This document shows positions 1 through 8,657 of a DNA stretch of 61,403 nt, one piece after another (position 1 is the first letter of the stretch; the number at the start of each line of letters is the position of its first letter). The notes under the pieces were generated by a model. That model saw only the letters and a program-made list of their open reading frames with translations. It searched no databases and was not told where the DNA came from. Location: positions 1 through 61,403 of the forward strand of contig CALCVP010000021.1 of assembly GCA_937907705.1 (NCBI GenBank), read 5' to 3'. Origin of the DNA: an uncultured Prevotella sp. (lineage in GTDB: Bacteria > Bacteroidota > Bacteroidia > Bacteroidales > Bacteroidaceae). The position numbers were made by a program, and so were the translations under genes.

Positions 1-50
1 AAACGCTTAGGAAAGTGAGCTAAATTTGGTACAACGAACTGGACACCCTA
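1..50. other. Possible foreign junction at the window edge
   Basis: The antiporter gene to the right loses its reading frame here. Read on the minus strand, the coding sequence runs through the ATGTSWGTFG region and meets TAG at once, followed by sequence starting GGTGTCCAGTTCG that does not encode the expected last helices. An inserted element whose end lies here would explain this, but only about 50 bases are visible and no transposase or paired terminal repeat can be seen. Confidence 0.3.
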
Positions 51-1352
51 GCAAATAGGTATCAATATGCCAAAAGTGCCCCACGATGTGCCTGTAGCGA
101 AAGCAAGAAATGCAGCCACAAGAAAGATGATAGCAGGCAACAGCATCTGCAACTCTGCTGCACTGTGGCCCACTACATGAGCTACATATTCAGAGGCACC
201 AAGCGAGTCGGTCATACTTTTCAGGGTCCATGCCAATGTAAGTATAAGTATGGCAGGTACCATTGCCTCAAAGCCTTTTATCAAACTGCTCATAGCCTCA
301 TCAAAAGTAAGTGTCTTGCGAGCCACCAACAGCATGACTGTAAGAATAAGAGAAGCCAATGACCCCAGCACCAAACCAATGGAAGCATTGCTGTCTGCAA
401 ACGCTGCCACAAAGTCCATATACTGTTTACTGGATGCATCAAAGAAGCCACCTGAATAAATCATTCCTACCACACAAAATACAATCAGCATCAAAATTGG
501 AATCATAAGATCTGATACAGAGCCATTATTCTTTGCCGGCTCTTTGCCATTAGCACTGACGCCATGCTCCACCACATGCAATTTTGTACCGCTCACGTCA
601 TCAAGTTTGCCCCCATTGGTCCGCTCATACCACTCCTTAAAGCGCGCATCATACTTGCTCATCGCCTTAAAGTCGAAGTCGGTAAGGACTATACAGAACA
701 AGAATATAATAGTAAAGATAGCATAAAAGTTAAACGGTATAGCCTTACAAAAGAGTGCAAGACCATTTTCATTGCCCGACACAAAGCCCGACACCGCTGC
801 TGCCCAACTGGAAATAGGTGATATGATACAGACAGGAGCAGCCGTAGAATCTATAAGATAAGCTAATTTTTCCTTTGTTATGCCATGCCGCACAGTGATA
901 GGTCGCATAACAGAACCAACGGTAAGACAGTTAAAATAATCGTCTATAAAAATCAGTATACCAAGAAGTATTGTAGCTATCTGCGCCCCTTTTTTGGTCC
1001 TTACATGCTTTACCGCCCAACGCCCAAAAGCTGCTGAACCTCCAGCCTTATTCATCAGCGATACCATAGAACCCAACAAGACAAGGAAAACAAGTATGCC
1101 TACATTCCAAGAATCAGAAAGACAATGTATCATACCATACGACTTGGCATCAGCACCTGTGCCTACTGTATCATTTAACAAATGAGCGAGGAAACCGTCA
1201 ATGCCCGTACCAAGTGATACGCTATAAAGTATAGCTCCCAACACTATACCTATAAAGAGCGATGAATAAACCTCTTTTGTCTTCAATGCCAGCGCAATGG
1301 CAACAATAGGAGGCAACAGCGACCAGGCTGTACCTATCATGTTATAATCCAT
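48..1352 (-). pseudogene. nhaC: Na+/H+ antiporter, NhaC family, C-terminally truncated
   Basis: This is a polytopic membrane protein of 434 residues with many hydrophobic segments. It carries family features such as the IDDYFNCLTVGSVMRP stretch (about residue 137) and ATGTSWGTFGILIPI near the end. NhaC-family proteins exchange sodium for protons at the inner membrane. Family members continue past the TSWGTFG motif with a further conserved segment containing a CSPISDT-type motif; here the frame stops right after LIPIC. I therefore read the gene as interrupted at its 3' end, with lost or altered function, although the rest looks intact. It is divergent from the secreted-protein gene at 1683. 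The start could be the first Met or the Met five codons in. Family assignment is firm; the truncation is seen directly, its cause is inferred. Confidence 0.8.
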
Positions 1353-1536
1353 TATGATATCAATATGTTTTTTATTTACAGCCTACGAAATTACGAAAAA
1401 AAACAATAATGCCCAAATTACTGCTTATATTTACAGATAACAAATAGCTTTTAAAGCCAAGTTTGCATTTCATATATGTCAAACAAACCACATTTACAAT
1501 TATAACAAGTACCTATTCTTTTTAATTTTCATGCAA

Positions 1537-1568
1537 TTTGGTATATATAATAGTTTTTTCTACCTTTG
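1537..1568 (+). promoter_or_regulatory. Bacteroidota-type promoter
   Basis: TTTG (1537-1540) is followed after 20 bp by TACCTTTG (1561-1568), matching the sigma-ABfr consensus TTTG-N19-21-TAnnTTTG. Transcription would start near 1575, giving a leader of about 108 nt before the gene at 1683. Confidence 0.75.
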
Positions 1569-1682
1569 CATTCAGTATAGCGCAATAACACACAAAGTGT
1601 TATTAGAACCACAAATACAGCTTGACAAAAGAAGATGTACTAAGATTTATACAGAATTTAAGATATAAATTAATGATATAAT

Positions 1683-3374
1683 ATGAAGAAGTTATACTTT
1701 ACACTGATAGCCATGCTTTTTGCTACTGCTACCTATGCGCAAGAGCTTTCTGCTAATGACAGAACTTTCTCCAACGCAGAACAATTATTTACGCTGACAG
1801 GAAACCGACCAAACTGCCACAGTATGAGAACCACACTCAAGTTTGGCAAAAGCACTTGTACAGCCACTGCAACTGCCAAGCAACGAGCTACCGCTGCCAA
1901 TAACACGCCTACACTTATTACAAAGCAACCTAAGGGTACACTCTATAAAGACCTTTATGGCTTTGCGCGTGGCTTTTATGTGTTTTATGGTACGGCTTAT
2001 TACGACCTTACTGATGGCGTAACCAAAGATGTCGTGATAGACAACGACAATAATTTCTATATTAAAGACCCTATCAGTAATGTTAGTTTCAACACGTGGA
2101 TTAAGGGACATAAAGCACAAGGTGATACCATAGAAGTGCAATTGCCACAAGCTATCAACAAGGTTACTGACGAAGATACAGGTGAATCTGCCTATATGTA
2201 TCTCTACAAAATGGTACTTGACCAGCAAAACAGTACTTACGTTCCTGACAAAAGCTCACAAATCATGAAATTTGTCTGGCGCAACGATTCTCTTATAAAG
2301 GTGGACGATGATCTACTGGGACTGGCATTGGAAGACGGTTCTTGGCAAGGCTATGGCGATGATGTCATCACCATGAATGTAATGAAGCTGAAACCTGAAG
2401 CTCCACAAAACCCCAATGCCGCAGAAAACTACCAAATGCACTATGATATAAGCATAGACAAAGACGACCGTGTGGTAAAAGTAGCCATTGAAGGCAATAA
2501 CTTTTATCTTGGAAACCTATCAAAAGAGTGCCCCAGCAACTGGGCAAAAGGACACATTGAAGGCAATAAAGTAATCTTTGATGCATACAGCTACATGGGT
2601 ATAGACAGCACCAACAGGGCACACACCTTCTTGGTTCCCGCTGGATATAAAGACATTTATTATGAATATATCAATCAACATCAAGACAGTATTTTCTTTA
2701 GAGACAAAGTGATATTTGACTATGATGCAGCCAACAAGACTTTAACCACCGACTCTGGCTTTGTGGTTAACCGTGGTATTGATGACATTAAAGTAATCGC
2801 CAAATACTTCTCGCCCACTCTAAAACCGTGGACAGAAACTGTAGGAGCGCCACTTGACCCTGTATTTACAGCTTTCGAACCGTACGACAAGAAGTATGGT
2901 TACGGTTCTTTCTCGTATCAACTGAGCAAATATGACAGCGAAGGCCACTTGCTTAACCCAGACAAGTTGTACTATAACGTCTACTTTGACGATGAAAAGA
3001 TAACTTTCTATCCAGATGAATACAAGATGATACCAAATGACATGACCGATGTCCCTTACAGTTATATAGACTCTTGGGACTTCTATATGAATGGCATCAC
3101 ACGCAAGCTTTACTTTTATTGCACAGGATTAGAGAAGGTTGGCTTACAATCGTTTTACCTTGACGGAGACAAAAAATACGCCTCCAAGCTTGTCTTCTTT
3201 GATGCAAACGCAACAGGTATCCATCCTTCTGCTACTGTCAACAGCCCTGTCAAGAGCATCAGCTACACCGACTTGAGTGGCAGAAAAGTAAAGCGTCCAG
3301 CCAAAGGTATTTACATCAAAACCACAGTTTATGCCAATGGCACAGTACAATCAGCTAAATTCATAGCTCAATAA
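1683..3374 (+). CDS. Secreted protein of unknown function with T9SS-like C-terminal tail
   Basis: The protein has 563 residues. It begins with a clear signal peptide (MKKLYFTLIAMLFATATYAQ) and ends with a tail containing YTDLSGRKV, then KGIYIKT and a short beta-rich end. That pattern resembles the type A C-terminal domain recognised by the type IX secretion system of Bacteroidota. The middle is rich in Asp, Asn, Lys and Tyr, as expected for an exported beta-rich protein, but I recognise no enzymatic motif. It is followed after 59 bp by a second tailed secreted protein, so the two may be co-transcribed from the strong promoter at 1537. Export is well supported. Attachment to the surface by T9SS is an inference from the tail; function is unknown. 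Confidence 0.8.
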   Translation: MKKLYFTLIAMLFATATYAQELSANDRTFSNAEQLFTLTGNRPNCHSMRTTLKFGKSTCTATATAKQRATAANNTPTLITKQPKGTLYKDLYGFARGFYVFYGTAYYDLTDGVTKDVVIDNDNNFYIKDPISNVSFNTWIKGHKAQGDTIEVQLPQAINKVTDEDTGESAYMYLYKMVLDQQNSTYVPDKSSQIMKFVWRNDSLIKVDDDLLGLALEDGSWQGYGDDVITMNVMKLKPEAPQNPNAAENYQMHYDISIDKDDRVVKVAIEGNNFYLGNLSKECPSNWAKGHIEGNKVIFDAYSYMGIDSTNRAHTFLVPAGYKDIYYEYINQHQDSIFFRDKVIFDYDAANKTLTTDSGFVVNRGIDDIKVIAKYFSPTLKPWTETVGAPLDPVFTAFEPYDKKYGYGSFSYQLSKYDSEGHLLNPDKLYYNVYFDDEKITFYPDEYKMIPNDMTDVPYSYIDSWDFYMNGITRKLYFYCTGLEKVGLQSFYLDGDKKYASKLVFFDANATGIHPSATVNSPVKSISYTDLSGRKVKRPAKGIYIKTTVYANGTVQSAKFIAQ

Positions 3375-3433
3375 ATGCGCAACAGCATATATAAAGGAAC
3401 ATTTTCCATTCATTCTTTAAAATTACCGCAACA

Positions 3434-5299
3434 ATGAAACATATATCATACACATGTCAACTGCTTGCATTAACATTACTTTTGCTAATGCCTTGCAACA
3501 TGATGGCAGAAGACATATTCACCAACTTCAGTTATGCCAAAAGCAACAGTAAATACTCTTGGTATGGTACAGGAAAGAAAGAAAACTACGATGTGGCTAT
3601 CAGACTCTATAACAAGAGCCTTACAGGACTGACCATAACCAAGGTTTCTATCCCTATGGGCAATGTAACCGATGTGTCATCAATAAAAGTATGGCTGTCA
3701 AAAAGCCTGAACCTAAAGACCAACGAAGCAGGACAGAAAATCAACCAGCCAGATATTGAAAGTCAAGAGGCGATCATCAAAGACGGAAAAATAGAAGTAA
3801 CCCTTAACCAGCCCTATGAAATCGGTGAAGAAGGAGTTTATGTAGGCTATTCCTTTAATGTAGACCAGCTCAACAAATCCACAAAAAAGCCTGTATCTAC
3901 CGTTACTGACAGCAATGCTGATGGCCTGTATATCCACTCATCACGCACGCATCGCCAGTGGTTATCTATGGGTACTGAAGGTTGCTCGCCTATGACTGTT
4001 ACCTTAAAAGTCAAGCCTTATGCAGCTTCTTTTGACAACATTGCCAATATCTATGGTGAGACAAATAAAGACGTGCTCGTTCCATTGGTGGTAAGAAACC
4101 ACGGAGGCAAAGCCATCAAATCCATTGAGTATGAATATCAACTCAATGGCGCTACCACTACTAAACACGAAGATTTCTTCAATCCGATTGCCAATGTCTA
4201 TGACCAAAGCGCTGATATCTCGCTCACACTACCTGCCATCAAGGAGCGTGGAACCTACCCCATTGTCTTTAAACTTACCAAAGTTAACGGTGAAGACAAT
4301 ATGGATGCAAAGGCAGAGATAAACAGTAATGTAGTTATCTTTAACAAAATACCTAAACACAGAGCCATAGTAGAAGAATATACAGGTGCTTGGTGTGGTA
4401 ACTGTCCACGTGGATTAGTAGGCATGGCAGTAATGAATAGACTCTATCCCGAAGACTTTATCAGTGTATCTTACCACAACGAAGACGCCATGGCCATCAT
4501 GGAAAGCGACCAATACCCCAATGATGTAGCAGGTTTTCCTGATGCTTTCATTGACCGTCAGTATGAATGTGACCCCTACTTCGGCTTCAGCAGTGATGCC
4601 GATGAACTGGCCATAGATCAGGCTTGGCTTACTATCAGCAATAATGTATTGGCTCCTGCTGCCATTGAAGCCACTGCCACATTAAACAAAAACAAGTATT
4701 CCGTTGACATAGTAACAACACTCAACTTTGCTTCTGATTTGAAAGATACTGACTATAAGTTAGAATTTATGGTGCTGGCAGACAGCTTGCACGGTGAAGG
4801 TGAGAAATGGACACAGAAGAATTACTACGCTAACGAAGCAATGGGCACTTATCCTGAACCTGAATTTAAGCAGTTCACAGAAGGTTCACAGAAGATTGAC
4901 GGTTACAAATTCAACGATGTTTTAATTGCTACTTCACGCCTTCGCAATGAAGATATCGCACTACCCAAAGACGTAAAGGCTGATGACAGCTATCAATACA
5001 CTTACAGTTTGCCCCTTAATGAAATAACAAGCATCAATGGCGACGGTCTTGTACAAGACATTAATCATCTTCGAGTAGTAGTAGCATTGGTAGACAGCAA
5101 TACAAAAGCCATAGTCAATGGTGCTAAAACTAAAGTGGATACCAAGGAAGCAAGCGGCATCTACAATATCAAAGGCATAGACAATAAAGTGCCAAAAGCC
5201 TATTATGACTTATCAGGCATACGCCATAATAAAGTGCAAAGCGGTGTCAATATCGTAAAAACTGCCAATGGCAACACAGTAAAAGTAGTGGTTAAATAA
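3434..5299 (+). CDS. Omp28-like secreted protein with thioredoxin-fold CxxC and sorting tail
   Basis: The protein has 621 residues, a signal peptide ending near MMAED, and a central region around residues 310-420 with VEEYTGAWCGNCPRG. This is the redox-type CxxC context typical of Omp28-related outer membrane proteins of Bacteroidota. N-terminal to it are about 300 residues of beta-rich sequence. The C-terminus (YYDLSGIRHN ... GVNIVKT ... KVVVK) looks like a T9SS-type sorting tail. The likely location is the outer surface or outer membrane. Whether the CGNC pair is a working disulfide exchange site cannot be told from sequence. It lies downstream of another tailed protein and ends just before a strong terminator. 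Confidence 0.75.
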   Translation: MKHISYTCQLLALTLLLLMPCNMMAEDIFTNFSYAKSNSKYSWYGTGKKENYDVAIRLYNKSLTGLTITKVSIPMGNVTDVSSIKVWLSKSLNLKTNEAGQKINQPDIESQEAIIKDGKIEVTLNQPYEIGEEGVYVGYSFNVDQLNKSTKKPVSTVTDSNADGLYIHSSRTHRQWLSMGTEGCSPMTVTLKVKPYAASFDNIANIYGETNKDVLVPLVVRNHGGKAIKSIEYEYQLNGATTTKHEDFFNPIANVYDQSADISLTLPAIKERGTYPIVFKLTKVNGEDNMDAKAEINSNVVIFNKIPKHRAIVEEYTGAWCGNCPRGLVGMAVMNRLYPEDFISVSYHNEDAMAIMESDQYPNDVAGFPDAFIDRQYECDPYFGFSSDADELAIDQAWLTISNNVLAPAAIEATATLNKNKYSVDIVTTLNFASDLKDTDYKLEFMVLADSLHGEGEKWTQKNYYANEAMGTYPEPEFKQFTEGSQKIDGYKFNDVLIATSRLRNEDIALPKDVKADDSYQYTYSLPLNEITSINGDGLVQDINHLRVVVALVDSNTKAIVNGAKTKVDTKEASGIYNIKGIDNKVPKAYYDLSGIRHNKVQSGVNIVKTANGNTVKVVVK

Positions 5300-5349
5300 C
5301 CCGTTGCCTCAGTTTGCGATAACCCGTTATACACATCACACTTACTCCC

Positions 5350-5388
5350 AAAAGCACAGCTTTATGTTTCTAAAGCTGTGCTTTTTTA
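5350..5388 (+). terminator. Rho-independent terminator
   Basis: A perfect 15-bp stem (5350-5364 with 5371-5385) built on AAAAGCACAGCTTTA has a 6-nt loop and runs into a T tract. It ends the transcript of the two secreted-protein genes. Confidence 0.9.
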
Positions 5389-5520
5389 TTCCATAGAGCA
5401 TGTATTTCTTTGAAAATTAAGCAGAAAACATTAAATTTGCACTTTCTTAATCCAAGACGAAACGAAAAATAACAGGCGTATCCAACCTGCCTAACTACAA
5501 AAGAAACAATACTTATATCC

Positions 5521-5883
5521 ATGGGAAGAAACAAATATTCTGACAAAGAAATAAAGCAAATAGAAAAGCTCCTGCGCCTCAAGAACGCAGGAAACCGTGC
5601 GCAACAAAAGTTGATCAGGCATCAATTGCGTGTAGATTACGAGTTCAATATCTCCGATTTCAATGAGCCAGGCAAAGCGTTTGGCGAAGAAGAGTTGCAA
5701 GATGCCATCAAGCGTGGTGCCATTGTCATTCTTGACGAAGCCACTATCGAAGACATGAAGCAGAAACGAGCCAGAGACAAAGCGCGGGATGAAGCACAAC
5801 GCGAAAAAGAAGCCATAGAAAACGGCGAAGCCACCGACTGGAAACAAGCCATGAAAGAATGGGAAGAATGGAACGATAAATAA
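5521..5883 (+). CDS. Small charged hypothetical protein
   Basis: The 120-residue protein is very rich in Lys, Glu, Arg and Ala. It has helical heptad-like stretches at residues 1-40 (KEIKQIEKLLRLKNAG) and 70-120 (EDMKQKRARDKARDEAQREK), and ends in repeated Trp-Glu pairs (KEWEEWNDK). There is no signal peptide or membrane segment, so it is probably cytoplasmic. I do not recognise the family. The open frame is clean and bounded by terminators at 5350 and 5985, so it appears to be a single-gene transcription unit. The minus-strand frames over it lack any protein-like features. Confidence 0.7.
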   Translation: MGRNKYSDKEIKQIEKLLRLKNAGNRAQQKLIRHQLRVDYEFNISDFNEPGKAFGEEELQDAIKRGAIVILDEATIEDMKQKRARDKARDEAQREKEAIENGEATDWKQAMKEWEEWNDK

Positions 5884-5984
5884 CCTTTCAAATCTTCAAC
5901 ACCTGCAATCGCTTATTGTTATACACAATAAGTAGCCACCGTTTCCATTCCAAACGTATACATTACAACTATTCTTGACAACAA

Positions 5985-6031
5985 AAAAGCAAAAGACTCT
6001 CTTCAGTTTCAGAAGAGAGTCTTTTGCTTTT
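5985..6031. terminator. Bidirectional terminator
   Basis: A perfect 20-bp stem (5985-6004 with 6012-6031, core GACTCTCTTC) has a 7-nt loop and is flanked by A and T runs. It can end both the plus-strand gene at 5521 and ilvC on the minus strand. Confidence 0.9.
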
Positions 6032-6112
6032 ATATAATATTCATTTGTCGCTACGGTGTTTTACCGTCTCTCAAGCAATAAGCCGAAGGATGACAAAACA
6101 GCCATTTGCGTA

Positions 6113-7156
6113 TTAGTTATTTTCAGGACGCAACTTACGAACAGTTACACCAGCCTGCCACATCTCGCTTTCGCGCATAGCTTTCAACTCAGCATTGAGC
6201 TTCTCGCGATAGTCTGGCTGAGAGTTACTGTCGATAGAAATCTGTGCTTCTTTACCAGTCTTGACAGACAAGTACAGCCATTCCATTACAGGTTTGATAG
6301 CCTCACGGAAGCGAGGAGCCCAATCCAACGCACCACGCTGTGCAGTGGTAGAGCAGTTAGCATACATCCAGTCCATACCTTTTTCGCCAAAGAGAGGCAT
6401 CAAGCTCTGGGTAAGCTCCTCTACGGTCTCGTTGAAAGCCTCCGAAGGTGAGTGTCCATGCTCACGAAGCACTTCATACTGAGCCTCAAACAAACCTTCT
6501 ATTGCACCCATCAATGAGCCACGCTCACCAGTAAGGTCGCTGGTAGCCTCACGCTGGAAAGTTGTCTTGAACAGATAGCCTGCGCCAATACCAATGCCAA
6601 AAGCGATAGTACGCTCCTCTGCCTTTCCGGTAGCATCCTGATATACTGCGTATGAGCAGTTCAAGCCACGGCCCTCACAGAACATGGTACGCAAAGAGGT
6701 ACCTGAACCCTTAGGAGCTACCATGATAACATCAACATCATCTGGAGGAACAACACCTGTACGGTCGCTCCAGTTGATAGCAAATCCGTGTGAATAATAA
6801 AGGGCCTTGCCCTTTGTAAGATATTTCTTTATTTTTGGCCACACCTGAATCTGACCTGCGTCAGAAAGCAGCATGCAGACGATTGTTCCTTTTTCAGCAG
6901 CTTCTTCAATAGAAAACAGTGTCTTGCCTGGTACCCATCCGTCAGCTACTGCCTTGTCATAGGTCTTTCCCGGACGCTGTCCAACAATAACATTGAAGCC
7001 GTTATCACGCAAGTTGCAAGCCTGACCTGGACCCTGAATGCCATAGCCCAATACAGCTATTGTCTCGTTTTTAAGAACCTCACGCGCTTTTTCCAATGAA
7101 AACTCTTTGCTGGTGACCACTGTTTCTACAACGCCACCGAAATTCATTTCTGCCAT
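6113..7156 (-). CDS. ilvC: Ketol-acid reductoisomerase (NADP+)
   Basis: The enzyme converts acetolactate or acetohydroxybutyrate into the dihydroxy acid, the second common step of valine, leucine and isoleucine synthesis. At 347 residues it is a class I size. A Rossmann nucleotide site is visible at about residues 36-52 (GYGIQGPGQACNLRDNG) followed by VIVGQRPGKTYDKA. The C-terminal helical domain carries the metal-binding acidic region (DLTGERGSLMGAIEGLFEAQYE). It is the last gene of the ilv cluster but sits 135 bp after the thioesterase and has its own excellent promoter at 7253-7283, so it can be expressed separately. A small hairpin (GTCTG/CAGAC, 7182-7195) lies in its leader. Confidence 0.97.
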   Translation of the reverse strand: MAEMNFGGVVETVVTSKEFSLEKAREVLKNETIAVLGYGIQGPGQACNLRDNGFNVIVGQRPGKTYDKAVADGWVPGKTLFSIEEAAEKGTIVCMLLSDAGQIQVWPKIKKYLTKGKALYYSHGFAINWSDRTGVVPPDDVDVIMVAPKGSGTSLRTMFCEGRGLNCSYAVYQDATGKAEERTIAFGIGIGAGYLFKTTFQREATSDLTGERGSLMGAIEGLFEAQYEVLREHGHSPSEAFNETVEELTQSLMPLFGEKGMDWMYANCSTTAQRGALDWAPRFREAIKPVMEWLYLSVKTGKEAQISIDSNSQPDYREKLNAELKAMRESEMWQAGVTVRKLRPENN

Positions 7157-7252
7157 AATGCTTAATGTTTTTATTATTACTGTCTGTTAGCAGACAATAA
7201 TTGGTTGTTAACTTCTACTTCCTAAATATATCACTTATTAGTAAATCAATTG

Positions 7253-7283
7253 CAAAGATACGAATTTAAAATGTAAACACAAA
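7253..7283 (-). promoter_or_regulatory. Bacteroidota-type promoter of ilvC
   Basis: On the minus strand TTTG (7283-7280), 19 bp and TATCTTTG (7260-7253) match the consensus exactly. It gives ilvC a leader of about 90 nt and makes it partly independent of the upstream ilv genes. Confidence 0.75.
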
Positions 7284-7291
7284 ATATACTT

Positions 7292-8068
7292 TCAATCTTT
7301 TACAAATTTAATACAACTTCTGCAAACTTCTATTTCATCATCACTTTCATGACCTTTCCGGGTGATGCGTATGCAGTACTCACCGTCTTGCTTGTCTTCC
7401 ATATAGAATTTCAGCTTATCACCATAGTGGCTTTCTGCCACATAAGCTATGTCAAAGCGCTTGATTCTATTGTTCTTGTAGGTGTCCAAACTGAACAAAT
7501 CGAGCACATGCTCTATGTATTTCACACTGTTGATATGACCATTTACGTCTACATCATTATAATGCGTGTCGATAGTAGCCATCAGCTGTGCATCATTGCT
7601 CATCTGCACTCTCGACAATTTGTCTATCGGACAAGGCTTTTCCGTTTCAATCCAGTTACTGATAGCTCCGTCATGAATGTCGAATATGTTTTGCGGCCGG
7701 CGTGTCTGGGTGTCTATCATTGCCCAGATGCTGCGTCCATATCCATACACATGACTGTCATCGGCAGCATCTACAATACGGAAATTGCGGTTGGTAAAGT
7801 AGCGCATGGCACTCTCCACCCATGTCTCCACACAGAAGCGGGCATACTGCAACGGCATCTCGTTCATCTCTATGGCCAACCTTGAAAGCACCCAGGTCTT
7901 GTGGATAGGATTCAAATAGATCATTCCGAAATTGCGGTCGGTAGAGTGAAAGTCGGCAGCATTCAGCAGATGGTTGCCCAAATGCCCCATAAAGAGCCGT
8001 TTTGAAAAGTCGCAATGAAACGGTTCTGCCAAAAATTCGTATCTTCCTACCTTGCTAAGCTTCTCCAT
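7292..8068 (-). CDS. Acyl-ACP thioesterase (FatA/FatB-like double hotdog)
   Basis: The 258-residue protein resembles bacterial acyl-[acyl carrier protein] thioesterases, which release free fatty acids from acyl-ACP. It has two hotdog-like halves. The first covers residues 1-140, with SRLAIEMNEMPLQYARFCVETWV. The second carries the typical NDVDVNGHINSVKYIEHVLD segment around residue 170, with the Asn/His catalytic region. Its start overlaps the end of ilvN by 14 bp, so it is translationally coupled inside the branched-chain amino acid operon. The link could be branched-chain acyl primers, but that is inference. Family assignment is good; substrate length is unknown. Confidence 0.85.
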   Translation of the reverse strand: MEKLSKVGRYEFLAEPFHCDFSKRLFMGHLGNHLLNAADFHSTDRNFGMIYLNPIHKTWVLSRLAIEMNEMPLQYARFCVETWVESAMRYFTNRNFRIVDAADDSHVYGYGRSIWAMIDTQTRRPQNIFDIHDGAISNWIETEKPCPIDKLSRVQMSNDAQLMATIDTHYNDVDVNGHINSVKYIEHVLDLFSLDTYKNNRIKRFDIAYVAESHYGDKLKFYMEDKQDGEYCIRITRKGHESDDEIEVCRSCIKFVKD

Positions 8069-8657
8069 TTTCTATTTGTTTTTGCATGTCAAGAAAATCT
8101 GTTACCTGTTCTTCGGTGCTGCGTGTAATGGCCACGCGACCGCTCCTTGTATATTGCAACACACAGTTATACTGGTCGAGCGTATGATACAGGGTGGTAA
8201 TATCCTCTGTCATGCCACTGAGCATCACGCTGCAAAAGGTTGGATTTACCTCTACCATGCGAGCATCGGCACGCCTGATAGCCCGCGATATCTCAGGGTT
8301 GTTCAGCACCTCCGGAGTAGACAGTTTATAAAGACCTACCTCTCTGATAAACAATTGGTCGTCAGTAAAATAATCAGCCTTTATTACATCCACTTTTTTC
8401 TCTATCTGCTTGGTTATCTTTTCTATCTGATCCTTGTTGCTCCAAGCCGTAATTGTGTATTTATGCACACCACTGATGCTCGATGCAGAGCAGTTAATGC
8501 TTTCTATGTTTACCTGCCTACGGGTAAACACAGCGGCAACCTGATTGAGTATACCTGCTATATTTTCAGAGTAAACCAGCAGGGTATATAGTGTTTTGTC
8601 TGTATTGTCCATATCTAATAAGCTTGCTTTAGCGTCATCATTATAAGTCAATTTCAA
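8055..8657 (-). CDS. ilvN: Acetolactate synthase small (regulatory) subunit
   Basis: The 200-residue regulatory partner of IlvB has an N-terminal ACT domain (YTLLVYSENIAGILNQVAAV, about residues 22-90), the fold that binds valine for feedback control in this family. A second C-terminal domain follows (KLSTPEVLNNPEISRAIRRADARMVEVNP). It overlaps the 3' end of ilvB by 17 bp and the thioesterase start by 14 bp, showing tight coupling. At 200 residues it is the longer IlvH-like form rather than the short E. coli IlvN form. Confidence 0.92.
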   Translation of the reverse strand: MKLTYNDDAKASLLDMDNTDKTLYTLLVYSENIAGILNQVAAVFTRRQVNIESINCSASSISGVHKYTITAWSNKDQIEKITKQIEKKVDVIKADYFTDDQLFIREVGLYKLSTPEVLNNPEISRAIRRADARMVEVNPTFCSVMLSGMTEDITTLYHTLDQYNCVLQYTRSGRVAITRSTEEQVTDFLDMQKQIENGEA

